Of a stretch of 64,000 nt of DNA, positions 18,233 through 26,278 are shown piece after piece. Under the pieces are notes generated by a model. It was not told where the DNA came from and searched no databases. It worked only from the letters and a program-made list of their open reading frames with translations. This DNA is from an uncultured Acetatifactor sp. GTDB taxonomy: Bacteria; Bacillota; Clostridia; Lachnospirales; Lachnospiraceae. The stretch spans positions 62,001 to 126,000 of the forward strand of contig CAJTOJ010000001.1 of assembly GCA_910577665.1 (NCBI GenBank). Direction: 5' to 3'. How positions within the stretch are numbered: the stretch's first letter is position 1; each line of letters begins with the position of its first letter. The translations under genes and the position numbers were made by a program.

Positions 18233-18261
18233 TTGTTATGCATAGCATTTTTTGGTAGAAT
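18233..18261 (+). promoter_or_regulatory. Probable sigma-A promoter of the DUF1015 gene
   Basis: TTGTTA (18233-18238) and TAGAAT (18256-18261) with a 17-base spacer, 30 bases before the start codon and directly after repeat copy 4. Confidence 0.5.
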
Positions 18262-18290
18262 TCAGTTAGGATTACACTAAGGGAGGGTCT

Positions 18291-19532
18291 ATGGCAGATA
18301 TCAGACCATTTTCAGCCTATCGCCCGGCACCGGGATGGGCAGGTAAAATTGCAGCGCTGCCTTATGATGTATACAACAGGGAGGAAGCCACCAGGATCGT
18401 GGAGGAGAATCCGTACTCTTTTCTGGCCATTGACAGGGCAGAGACAGGATTCGGACCTGAGGTGGACACCTATGCACCTGTGGTCTATGAGCGGGCTGCG
18501 AAGCTGCTGGACAGTCGCATCCGGGAGGGATGTTTTATCCGGGAGGAGGCACCCTGCTTTTACCTGTACGAACAGGATCTTGGGGTAAGGCGTCAGGCAG
18601 GACTTGTAGTGGGGGCATCCATTGACGATTATCTTCAGGGGGTGATCAAAAAGCACGAGAATACCAGGGCGGACAAGGAACAGGACCGGATCCGGCATGT
18701 AGATGTGTGTGATATGCAGACAGGGCCTATTTTCCTGGCCTGCAGGAGGAACCTTGAGATCCGGGAACTCATTGCCGGGATCCGGAAGCGGGATGTGATA
18801 ATGGATTTTGTCTCAGAGGACCAGATCCGCCACAGGGTATGGGCCGTGTCAGAGGAAGAGACCATCAGATCCATTCAGGAGGCGTTTCATAAGGTACCTG
18901 CCCTGTATATTGCCGATGGCCATCACAGATGCGCTTCGGCTGTGAAGGTAGGGCTGCTGCGCAGGCAGCAGCAGCCGGGCTACACAGGGCAGGAGCCCTT
19001 CAACCGTATCCTGGCGGTGGTTTTTCCGGAGGATGAGCTGTCCATTCTGGACTATAACAGGTTGGTGCGGGACTTGAACGGGTATACGGTGGCGGAATTC
19101 CTACAGCGGGTTGCCAGGAGCTTCCAGGTGGAGGATGTGGGGCAGATACCTTACCGCCCCCAGGAAAAAGGAAGTTTTGGCATGTATCTGGAGGGTACCT
19201 GGTACAGGCTTACAGCCAGAGAGACGATCCGGCATAAGGATCTGGTGGAGGATCTGGATGTATCCCTGTTACAGAACCATTTGCTGGGTCCAGTGCTTGG
19301 AATCCAGGATCCCAGGACGGATAAGAGAATTGATTTTGTAGGGGGGATCCGTGGACTGGAGGAGTTGGTCCGGAGGGTGGATACAGACATGAAGGTAGCA
19401 TTCTCCCTGTATCCCACATCCATTAGGGAGCTTCTGGATGTAGCAGATGCAGGCCGGCTGATGCCGCCCAAGTCTACCTGGTTTGAACCGAAGCTGCGCA
19501 GTGGCCTGTTCCTGCACAGGCTGGGGGGATGA
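18291..19532 (+). CDS. DUF1015 family protein
   Basis: 413-residue cytoplasmic protein of the DUF1015 family, of unknown biochemical role. It starts ADIRPFSAYRP and ALPYDVYNREEA, the typical N-terminal signature, and carries the hallmark YIADGHHRCASA at about residue 205. The start has GGGAGGG just upstream. In many Firmicutes this gene lies next to serA/serC, and here it follows them within 600 bases, which supports a link to serine or phosphoserine metabolism; this is association, not proof. Sequence composition matches its neighbours, so no sign of transfer. Confidence 0.88.
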   Translation: MADIRPFSAYRPAPGWAGKIAALPYDVYNREEATRIVEENPYSFLAIDRAETGFGPEVDTYAPVVYERAAKLLDSRIREGCFIREEAPCFYLYEQDLGVRRQAGLVVGASIDDYLQGVIKKHENTRADKEQDRIRHVDVCDMQTGPIFLACRRNLEIRELIAGIRKRDVIMDFVSEDQIRHRVWAVSEEETIRSIQEAFHKVPALYIADGHHRCASAVKVGLLRRQQQPGYTGQEPFNRILAVVFPEDELSILDYNRLVRDLNGYTVAEFLQRVARSFQVEDVGQIPYRPQEKGSFGMYLEGTWYRLTARETIRHKDLVEDLDVSLLQNHLLGPVLGIQDPRTDKRIDFVGGIRGLEELVRRVDTDMKVAFSLYPTSIRELLDVADAGRLMPPKSTWFEPKLRSGLFLHRLGG

Positions 19533-19653
19533 AAAAGGGAGCTTTTTACAGGGCATCCACAGGGACACAGGAAGCAGTCAAGAGGATGCAGATCTGCCTG
19601 GAGATGTTACAATTGAATTGATGGATGTGTCAAAATGCAAGGGGGTATAGAGC

Positions 19654-22293
19654 ATGACAAATAAATTGTATAAGCTGATGAACTGGCCCGCTATTGAAGA
19701 GATTATCTATTCTGAGAGCGATAATCCACATGGATTGCTTGGTCCGCATAAGGCAGGCAGCCAGACTCTGGTGCAGGCGTATTTTCCGGGAGCCGTGGAG
19801 GCCAGGATGGTATGGGAGGATGGTGGGGAAGAGATCCCCATGGAGCTTGCGGATGAGGATGGTTTCTTTGCAGTGCTGGTACCCAGGGCCAGGAAAGGAT
19901 TCCCGGTCTATCACTATGTGGTGAAGGACATTCAAGGGGAAGAGCACATCCAGGGGGAGCCATACCAGTTTGAGCCGCAGATCACCCAGGCTGACACCGA
20001 GAAATTTAAGAACGGTATCCATTATACCATATATGAGAAGCTGGGTGCCCATCCCTGTGAGATCCAGGGCATAAGGGGTATCTGTTTTGCGGTGTGGGCC
20101 CCCAATGCCCAGCGGGTCAGTGTGGTGGGGGATTTCAACGGATGGGACGGACGTGTCCATCAGATGCGGCGGCTGTGGGATTCCGGTATCTTTGAGATTT
20201 TCCTGCCGGATGCATCCTGTGGGGACAATTATAAGTACGAGCTGAAGTTGAAAGGCGGTATGACATACCTGAAGGCAGACCCTTACGGGAATGCAGCCCA
20301 GTTGCGGCCCGAATCGGCGTCCGTGGTCACTGATCTGGGGAATTTTGTCTGGGAGGATGCTGCTTTTGTGGCGGGCAGGGCAGCTTTCCAGACAGGGAAT
20401 GCCCCTGTGAGCATTTATGAAATGTATCTGGGTTCTTTCGTTGAGCCTGAGGAAGGGGTTGCGTATGCCAATTACCGGACCATAGCGGACAAGCTGATCC
20501 CGTATGTGAAGGAGATGGGCTATACCCATGTGGAGCTGATGCCTGTGATGGAACATCCCTTTGACGGCTCCTGGGGATATCAGGTAATCGGATATTATGC
20601 ACCAACTGCCAGGTATGGATCCCCGGAAGATTTTATGTATTTTGTAAATGAGCTGCATAAGGCCGGGATCGGGGTGATCTTAGACTGGGTACCTGCCCAT
20701 TTCCCCAGGGACACATATGGATTGTCCAATTTTGACGGCACCTGCCTTTATGAGCACCTGGATCCCAGACAGGGATCCCATCCCCACTGGGGCACTTTGA
20801 TCTACAACTATGGACGGCCCCAGGTGTCCAATTATCTGATTGCAAATGCCTTATTCTGGGTGGAAAAATATCATGCGGACGGCATCCGTATGGATGCGGT
20901 GGCCAGTATGCTGTATCTGGACTATGGGAAACAGGATGGCCAGTGGGTACCGAATATCTATGGGGGCAAAGAGAACCTGGAGGCCATTGAGATGATCAAA
21001 CATCTCAATTCCATCTTGAAAAAGCGCAACCCAGGCGTGCTGTCCATTGCGGAGGAGAGCACAGCGTTCCCCAGAATCACCGGGGATCTGAAGGAAGAGG
21101 GGCTGGGCTTTGACTTGAAATGGAATATGGGCTTTATGAATGATTATCTGGATTATATCAAATACGATCCCTATTTCCGAAGTCACCATCATGGAGAGCT
21201 GACATTCAGCATGGTGTATGCTTACAGCGAACGCTTTGTACTGGTGTTCTCCCACGATGAGGTGGTGCATGGCAAAGCAACCATGCTGGGCAAGATGCCA
21301 GGAGAGCGGGAGCAGAAATTCGCCAACCTGCGGCTGACCTATGCCTACATGATGACCCATCCCGGTAAAAAACTGCTGTTCATGGGTCAGGATATAGGGG
21401 AATTTGACGAGTGGAATGAGAACCGCCAGGTGGAATGGAATCTGTGCGGGGAGCCGGGGCATGAGGGGATTGGCAGACTGGTCAGGGACTTGAACAGGCT
21501 CTACCGCAGCCGTCCGGAACTGCATGAACTGGATGATGCCAGTGACGGATTTCAGTGGATCAACCATATTTCTGCGCAGGAATGCTACCTGTCCTACTTA
21601 AGGAAGGGTTCCGGGAAGGACCAGCTGCTGCTTGTAGTGGCAAATTTTGCAGGTATTTCCCAGGAGATTACCACGGGGGTTCCCTGTAACGGTAAATACA
21701 AGGAGATCTTCAATTCCGATGACAGCACCTATGGTGGCAGTGGTGTGGTAAACAGCCGGATCAAGCGTGCGAAGAGCCAGGAATGGGATGACAGGCCTTG
21801 TTCCATCACCGTGAAGCTGGCACCCCTTTCCCTAAGTATCTTACAGTACATTCCTTATACGAAGGAGGAACTGGCCCAGATCCGGGAGAAGGAGAAAGAG
21901 GCTGAGAAGGCCAGGGAGAAGGCCGAGAAGGCCAAGGCCAGGGAAGCCCAGCGGATCAAGGCCAAACTGGAAAAGGTGAAGGCCAGGGAGTTGGAGAAGG
22001 CCAGGGAAAGGGCCAGGAAGGCGAAGGAGCGGGAGGCCTTAAAGGGAAATGACAGCGTTGTGGAGAAGGCAGCAAAGTCCCGGAACCTGACCGAAAGAGA
22101 GGAAAAACCTGGGAAGGCCGCAGGACAGGTACTGGGAGAGGAAAAATCCGGGAAAGCTACAGGACAGGAGCTGGGAGAAGAAAAAGCCGGGAAGACCACA
22201 GGGCAGGCCCGGGGAGCCGGAAAGGCCAAGGCTGTAAAGTCTGGAAAAGAAGTAGCACAGAGCCAGGAGACAAAGAAGACAAGGAGAAAATAA
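19654..22293 (+). CDS. glgB: 1,4-alpha-glucan branching enzyme with charged C-terminal extension
   Basis: Forms alpha-1,6 branches in glycogen. 879 residues. Two N-terminal CBM48-like modules (about 1-110 and 115-230), then the GH13 catalytic barrel: EMYLGSF (about 255), GVILDWVPAHFP, catalytic nucleophile in DGIRMDAVASMLYLDYG, acid/base in SIAEEST, and FSHDEVVHGK. The beta-sandwich ends near residue 733 (LSILQYIPYTKEE), where most GlgB proteins stop. The remaining ~145 residues are Lys/Glu/Ala/Arg-rich coiled coil followed by a threefold ~15-residue Gly-Lys-Glu repeat. Start supported by AAGGGGGTAT upstream. No other glg genes are present. Confidence 0.93.
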   Translation: MTNKLYKLMNWPAIEEIIYSESDNPHGLLGPHKAGSQTLVQAYFPGAVEARMVWEDGGEEIPMELADEDGFFAVLVPRARKGFPVYHYVVKDIQGEEHIQGEPYQFEPQITQADTEKFKNGIHYTIYEKLGAHPCEIQGIRGICFAVWAPNAQRVSVVGDFNGWDGRVHQMRRLWDSGIFEIFLPDASCGDNYKYELKLKGGMTYLKADPYGNAAQLRPESASVVTDLGNFVWEDAAFVAGRAAFQTGNAPVSIYEMYLGSFVEPEEGVAYANYRTIADKLIPYVKEMGYTHVELMPVMEHPFDGSWGYQVIGYYAPTARYGSPEDFMYFVNELHKAGIGVILDWVPAHFPRDTYGLSNFDGTCLYEHLDPRQGSHPHWGTLIYNYGRPQVSNYLIANALFWVEKYHADGIRMDAVASMLYLDYGKQDGQWVPNIYGGKENLEAIEMIKHLNSILKKRNPGVLSIAEESTAFPRITGDLKEEGLGFDLKWNMGFMNDYLDYIKYDPYFRSHHHGELTFSMVYAYSERFVLVFSHDEVVHGKATMLGKMPGEREQKFANLRLTYAYMMTHPGKKLLFMGQDIGEFDEWNENRQVEWNLCGEPGHEGIGRLVRDLNRLYRSRPELHELDDASDGFQWINHISAQECYLSYLRKGSGKDQLLLVVANFAGISQEITTGVPCNGKYKEIFNSDDSTYGGSGVVNSRIKRAKSQEWDDRPCSITVKLAPLSLSILQYIPYTKEELAQIREKEKEAEKAREKAEKAKAREAQRIKAKLEKVKARELEKARERARKAKEREALKGNDSVVEKAAKSRNLTEREEKPGKAAGQVLGEEKSGKATGQELGEEKAGKTTGQARGAGKAKAVKSGKEVAQSQETKKTRRK

Positions 22294-22296
22294 GAT

Positions 22297-23160
22297 ATGC
22301 CGGATGCAAAATCCATGGAAGAATCTGCAGGTATGCTGAAAGATTTTCTGGAAGGTCTCCCGGAGAAAGCCCTTCACCTGGGGCTGCGGGTATTGCTGGC
22401 AGTGCTGTTCTTCCTGCTGGGGGTGCAGGTGATCAAGCTGGCCCGTAAGCTGGTCAGAAACTCCATGCAGCGTGCAGGAGCAGAGACAGGAGCCACACAG
22501 TTCGTGGACTCTTTCGTGAAAGCAGCCCTTTATGTCCTGCTTGTGCTGATGCTGGCGGCTTCCTTCGGGGTGGATGCTGCCAGTATTGTGGCGGTGCTGG
22601 GATCTGCCGGTGTGGCCATTGGCCTGGCTATCCAGGGAAGCCTGTCCAACCTGGCAGGAGGCGTCCTGCTGCTGGTGCTGAAGCCCTTTAAGGTGGGAGA
22701 CTACATTGTGGAAAGCGCCACCGGCAAGGAAGGCACGGTGACAGAGATCCAGATCTTCTACACCAGGCTTCTGACACCGGACCACCAGACAGTGGTGCTG
22801 CCAAACGGCAGCCTGGCCAACAACAGCCTGGTGAATGTGACTGGCCAGGAAGCCAGGCGCATGGATATCAAGGTAGGTATCTCTTACAAAGCAGATCTGA
22901 AGCAGGCCAAGAGGGTATTGCTACAGGTGCTGGAGGAAGATGAGGCTTCCCTGAAGGACAGGGACAGGCTGGTGTATGTAAATGAACTGGCAGCCTCCAG
23001 TGTGGAACTGGGTGTCAGGTGCTGGTTCAGACAGGAAGATTTCTGGCCGGGAAAATGGCGGGTCACAGAGAACTGTAAGCTGGCCCTGGATGAAGCGGGT
23101 ATCGAGATCCCTTACAACCAGCTGGATGTGCATCTGGATGGACAGGGAGAAACAGGTTAA
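22297..23160 (+). CDS. Small-conductance mechanosensitive channel, MscS family
   Basis: Membrane channel that relieves turgor on osmotic downshock. 287 residues with three hydrophobic segments (about 25-48, 65-90, 95-120). The third contains the pore-lining pattern GSAGVAIGLAIQGSLSNLAGGVLLL, diagnostic of MscS, followed by the cytoplasmic vestibule beginning KPFKVGDYIV and LPNGSLANNSLVN. It starts four bases after glgB ends, with AAGGAG inside the glgB terminus, so it is translated from the same message. The chromosomal pairing with a glycogen gene may simply be operon drift. Confidence 0.92.
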   Translation: MPDAKSMEESAGMLKDFLEGLPEKALHLGLRVLLAVLFFLLGVQVIKLARKLVRNSMQRAGAETGATQFVDSFVKAALYVLLVLMLAASFGVDAASIVAVLGSAGVAIGLAIQGSLSNLAGGVLLLVLKPFKVGDYIVESATGKEGTVTEIQIFYTRLLTPDHQTVVLPNGSLANNSLVNVTGQEARRMDIKVGISYKADLKQAKRVLLQVLEEDEASLKDRDRLVYVNELAASSVELGVRCWFRQEDFWPGKWRVTENCKLALDEAGIEIPYNQLDVHLDGQGETG

Positions 23161-23208
23161 ATGTTCTTCTGCGATTTTAACAAAACCATAAGAAAACAAA
23201 ATTAGTAG

Positions 23209-23237
23209 TTGAAATGTGTGGAAAAAACAGGTATAAT
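23209..23237 (+). promoter_or_regulatory. Sigma-A promoter of tRNA-Thr
   Basis: TTGAAA (23209-23214) and a perfect TATAAT (23232-23237) with a 17-base spacer, 31 bases before the mature tRNA 5' end. Confidence 0.8.
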
Positions 23238-23268
23238 ACATTTGTTGTGTTTGAGTACACACATAGTT

Positions 23269-23341
23269 GCTGAAATAGCTCAGTTGGTAGAGCACTTCAC
23301 TCGTAATGAAGGGGTCGTGGGTTCGAGTCCCATTTTCAGCT
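23269..23341 (+). tRNA. tRNA-Thr (anticodon CGT)
   Basis: Cloverleaf folds by eye: acceptor GCTGAAA/TTTCAGC, D-arm GCTC...GAGC, anticodon stem CTTCA/TGAAG around loop CTCGTAA (anticodon CGT, reads ACG), T-arm GTGGG-TTCGAGT-CCCAT with the invariant TTCGA. CCA is not encoded. It has its own promoter and a strong terminator, so it is a single-gene unit. The downstream side holds a regulator and a broken polysaccharide gene, which is compatible with a past insertion site. Confidence 0.93.
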
Positions 23342-23346
23342 TGGTT

Positions 23347-23393
23347 AGCCGCAAACTGTATGATTCTGAAAGTCATACAGTTTGCGGCTTTTT
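23347..23393 (+). terminator. Intrinsic terminator of tRNA-Thr
   Basis: Perfect 17-base-pair hairpin, AGCCGCAAACTGTATGA (23347-23363) and TCATACAGTTTGCGGCT (23373-23389), nine-base loop, followed by a T-run to 23393. Textbook intrinsic terminator. Confidence 0.93.
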
Positions 23394-23407
23394 GTGATAT
23401 TCAGTTT

Positions 23408-23764
23408 TTATGGAGTTGGACAGGCAGCCAGGAACAGCTTTAACATTTCCAGTGCATATTTCCGGTTTCTCGCAACTGCATGATCCAGCATGTCCAGTAT
23501 GGCAGCCACTTCTTCAGTATGCTGTTTTTCTTCTTGAACGATAGGATTTTTCCCAAAGATGATGTAGTCCAGTGACATGCTTAGGGAAGTGGAGAGGGAC
23601 ATCAAGGTCTCTATGGACATGCCACAGCTTCCTCTCTCAATATCTGCATAATACTTGGGAGCCCGGCCGATTCTTTCAGCCATTTCATCCTGCGTCAGAC
23701 CCAGAAGGGTACGTTTACAGCGTATCCTGTCGCCGGCAGCCAGTCGATCATAAGTCTCTTTCAT
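23408..23764 (-). CDS. XRE-family helix-turn-helix transcriptional regulator
   Basis: 118 residues. A Cro/C1-type HTH occupies about residues 12-68: GDRIRCKRTLLGLTQDEMAERIGRAPKYYADIERGSCGMSIETLMSLSTSLSMSLDYII. The C-terminal half (QEEKQHTEEVAAILDMLDHAV...) looks helical and is probably a dimerisation segment. The start at 23764 is favoured over an ATG eight codons upstream because GGAGG lies 13 bases before it. It reads towards the tRNA terminator, with its promoter in or near the degraded glycosyltransferase fragment to the right. Target unknown; such single regulators often control neighbouring accessory genes. Confidence 0.88.
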   Translation of the reverse strand: MKETYDRLAAGDRIRCKRTLLGLTQDEMAERIGRAPKYYADIERGSCGMSIETLMSLSTSLSMSLDYIIFGKNPIVQEEKQHTEEVAAILDMLDHAVARNRKYALEMLKLFLAACPTP

Positions 23765-23783
23765 TTTATTTGTTTTTCCTCCA

Positions 23784-23935
23784 ATCATTTATACTGCCCA
23801 TGGTTTTCATTTTTATGAAGGAGCCCCTGTTTTGAACTGGCTGCTTTACTATCCGATTGAGAGACTGCTTGCAAGATGCATGGACTGCCTGGTTACGATC
23901 AACAAAGAAGACATTGCCAGGGCGCGGAGATTCCG
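23784..23935 (+). pseudogene. Remnant of a GT4 glycosyltransferase gene
   Basis: Reading in frame upstream of the TTG at 23832 gives IIYTAHGFHFYEGAPVLNW followed by LLYYPIERLLARCMDCL and VTINKEDIARARRF. This is the AHGFHF...YYPIE...TD.LITIN.ED motif block of EpsD/TuaC-like family-4 glycosyltransferases, normally about 80-130 residues into a ~380-residue protein. The N-terminal part is absent and the C-terminal part is replaced by a different protein. The upstream breakpoint is near 23780, within the promoter region of the leftward XRE gene. Confidence 0.7.
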
Positions 23936-25400
23936 GGCCGGACGACTGAAGTCTCACGGGGGCAGTGAGGGTGATGGGAAGTTGTACGGACTTGTCAAGA
24001 AAGATCTGCCCGCAAGGGCATCGGTGGCGCATGTGAGGGATAATGGGCATAGTGATGTTAAGATGGCGGCTGAAAATGGCTTTACGGCCGTCCATTATCC
24101 CAATGTGAACCGTATGGCGCTGACCCTTAGGGCTTATGATATGTCTCCGGTGGTCGGCGGCGCCTACCGGGGGATTGTAGACACTCATCTGTATCAAGGG
24201 GGGAAGGTCTATTCATCGGAATACGAATATGGATATGTCTATGGCGGACTGTTTGTGCTGGGATATTGCGATTTTATCCATGCATACTGTGAAAGCCATG
24301 GTGTAGACAGGATATTGTTTCTGTCGAGGGACGGGGATATCCTGAAGCAGGTGTATGACAGGATGTATCCCGGATCCCCGGCTTCCTATGTCTACTGGTC
24401 CAGAGCGGCATCCACAAAGCTGATGGCGGAGTATGACAGGTATGATTTTTTTCGCAGATATCTGTATCATAAAGTCAATCAGGGGATTCTGGTTCGGGAG
24501 ATTCTGGAGACCCTGGATCTGGGAGAGATCCTGGAGGGGCTCCTGGCAGGTCTGCCCCCGGGGCTGCTGGATGAAGTCCTTACAGACCGGAATGTGGAGA
24601 CTTTGAAAAAATATTTCCAGGATAACTGGCAGGAGATTTGTGCGGTCTATGGAGAGTACCGGGAGGCAGCAAAACTGTACTTCCAGAGAGAACTTGAAGG
24701 TGCGCGGCGTGTGGTGGCTGTAGACATCGGCTGGGCGGGCAGCGGGGCGATGGCTCTTTCTTATCTGGCAGAGCAGGTATGGAGGTTTCCCTGTAAGGTC
24801 ACAGGGCTTATGGCCGGAACCAACACTGTTCATAATGCAGAGCCGGATGCCAGCGAGATTTTCCTGCAGAATGGGAAACTGGTATCCTACCTGTTTTCAC
24901 AGACCCACAACCGGGATGTGATGAAACGACACGATCCCGGCAAGGATTACAATGTATTCTGGGAACTGTTGTTGTCTTCTCCCACCAGACAATTTTCCGG
25001 GTTCTGTTTCGGAGAGACAGTCCGGAAAGAAGTGTCTGTAGATCGGAGGAAAGAGGGCCTGGAACATATCCCGGAATCCGGAAGTACGGAAACGGGGATC
25101 CTAAAAAGCAGGTTGCCCAAAAGAGATACCGTTGTAGTCAGAACCGGCATTTGCAACGGCGGTAGGGAAGTATGTCTGAAATTCGGCAGGAAAGACGTGA
25201 ATCCAGAGGGAATGCAAGAGATCCAGAGAGGAATCATGGATTTTGTGACAGACTATAAGATGCATTTTGACTTAGTGCCATATATGTTTCATATCAGCGG
25301 CAGGGACGCCTGTGCGCCTATGCTTCTGGCGGCCAGCTACAGGGAGCAGTATTTGAAAATCATGGCAGAACGGTTTGCCCTGGAGAAGGGAGTAGGCTGA
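23832..25400 (+). CDS. Fusion remnant: glycosyltransferase fragment joined to a HAD-like polysaccharide-locus protein (COG5610-like)
   Basis: An open frame of up to 522 codons with no good start: the first usable codon is a TTG without a proper Shine-Dalgarno. Residues 1-33 are glycosyltransferase (see the overlapping remnant). From about residue 45 (GKLYGLVKKDLPARASVAHVRDNGHSDVKMAAENGFTAVHYPNVN) the sequence is the distal half of a HAD-superfamily phosphatase core (HVRDN..SD), continuing into a long C-terminal domain with FLSRDGDILKQVYDRM and VVAVDIGWAGSGAMALSY, as in the large predicted hydrolases found in capsule/rhamnan loci. The HAD N-terminal nucleophile DxD is missing. Probably non-functional; a deletion joined two genes. 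The family name is from memory. Confidence 0.65.
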   Translation: MNWLLYYPIERLLARCMDCLVTINKEDIARARRFRAGRLKSHGGSEGDGKLYGLVKKDLPARASVAHVRDNGHSDVKMAAENGFTAVHYPNVNRMALTLRAYDMSPVVGGAYRGIVDTHLYQGGKVYSSEYEYGYVYGGLFVLGYCDFIHAYCESHGVDRILFLSRDGDILKQVYDRMYPGSPASYVYWSRAASTKLMAEYDRYDFFRRYLYHKVNQGILVREILETLDLGEILEGLLAGLPPGLLDEVLTDRNVETLKKYFQDNWQEICAVYGEYREAAKLYFQRELEGARRVVAVDIGWAGSGAMALSYLAEQVWRFPCKVTGLMAGTNTVHNAEPDASEIFLQNGKLVSYLFSQTHNRDVMKRHDPGKDYNVFWELLLSSPTRQFSGFCFGETVRKEVSVDRRKEGLEHIPESGSTETGILKSRLPKRDTVVVRTGICNGGREVCLKFGRKDVNPEGMQEIQRGIMDFVTDYKMHFDLVPYMFHISGRDACAPMLLAASYREQYLKIMAERFALEKGVG

Positions 25401-25409
25401 TCCCTATGT

Positions 25410-25438
25410 AAGGCACAAAAGCATGTGCTTTTGGCCTT
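25410..25438. terminator. Bidirectional terminator between the fusion remnant and the ABC permease gene
   Basis: AAGGC-A-CAAAAGCA (25410-25423), two-base loop, TGCTTTTG-GCCTT (25426-25438): a 13-base-pair stem with one bulged A, lying between two convergent stop codons. Confidence 0.65.
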
Positions 25439-25462
25439 GGTGACAGGATGCATCGATTCCTC

Positions 25463-26278
25463 TCACATTTTGAACCTGATCTTGATCTGGTGTTCGATGA
25501 ACTGGATGGACTTGTAGAATGCCAGGGCGATGATACACAACACAAGGATGCTGGTAATCACCATATCCAGCTGGAATACCTGGGAGCCGTAGATGATCAG
25601 GTACCCGAGTCCACGCCTGGCCGCCAGGAATTCCCCGATGATGACACCCACCAGGGCCAGGCCGATATTCACCTTGGCGGTACTGAGCAGGATGGGAACG
25701 GAGCCAGGCAGTACCACTTTGAAGAAAGCATCCCTTCTGTGTCCTCCCAGGGTGTAGATCAAGGTGATTTTCTCCGGATCCACCTGCTGGAAACCGGTGT
25801 AAAAGCTGATGATAGAGCCAAAGATGGCCACAGAGATACCGGCCACAATGATGGTGGTGGAACCGGTACCCAGCCACACAATGAACAGGGGAGCCAGTGC
25901 TGACTTTGGCAGACTGTTCAGGATCACCAGGTAAGGTTCCAGTATCTCCGCCAGTTTCGGAAAATACCATAACAGGGTAGACACCAGCAGGCTTAAGCCC
26001 AGTACCAGCAGGAAGCTGGCAATGGTCTCGTACAGGGTAACACCGATGTGAGTCAACAGATGGTTGCTTTTAAACTGCTCCACGAAGCACAGCGCTACAC
26101 GCCAGGGACTGGAGAAGAAAAAGCTGTCGATCCAGCCAAGGCGTGCGCTCATTTCCCAAAGTGCCAGGAAAAACAGGAACAGGATAGTGCGCCAGGAGGC
26201 AATCATATGATGGTGGCGTCTGTGGTTTTTTACGAATTCTTCTTGTCTTGTCAATTCTTTTTTCGAATCATGTCCCAT
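25463..26278 (-). CDS. ABC transporter permease, SsuC/TauC/ThiX-like family
   Basis: 271 residues with about six membrane helices; a His-rich N-terminal tail (RRHHH) precedes the first. The EAA-type loop is visible as YTLGGHRRDAFFKVVLPGSVPILLSTAKVNIGLALVGVIIGEFL, characteristic of the sulfonate/taurine/nitrate/pyrimidine-precursor permeases. It overlaps the upstream ATPase gene by 11 bases, so translational coupling is likely. Substrate cannot be deduced because no binding-protein gene accompanies it. The operon is convergent with the fusion remnant. Confidence 0.88.
   Translation of the reverse strand: MGHDSKKELTRQEEFVKNHRRHHHMIASWRTILFLFFLALWEMSARLGWIDSFFFSSPWRVALCFVEQFKSNHLLTHIGVTLYETIASFLLVLGLSLLVSTLLWYFPKLAEILEPYLVILNSLPKSALAPLFIVWLGTGSTTIIVAGISVAIFGSIISFYTGFQQVDPEKITLIYTLGGHRRDAFFKVVLPGSVPILLSTAKVNIGLALVGVIIGEFLAARRGLGYLIIYGSQVFQLDMVITSILVLCIIALAFYKSIQFIEHQIKIRFKM

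Noticed and set aside
22039..22785. A 248-codon leftward frame over the glgB tail and MscS start
   Set aside because: Arises from the low-complexity purine-rich tail of glgB; Gln/His-rich translation and no initiation signal.
23269..25400. Active integrative element at tRNA-Thr
   Set aside because: No integrase, and no duplicate of the tRNA 3' end was found downstream; only a decayed polysaccharide remnant and one regulator are present.
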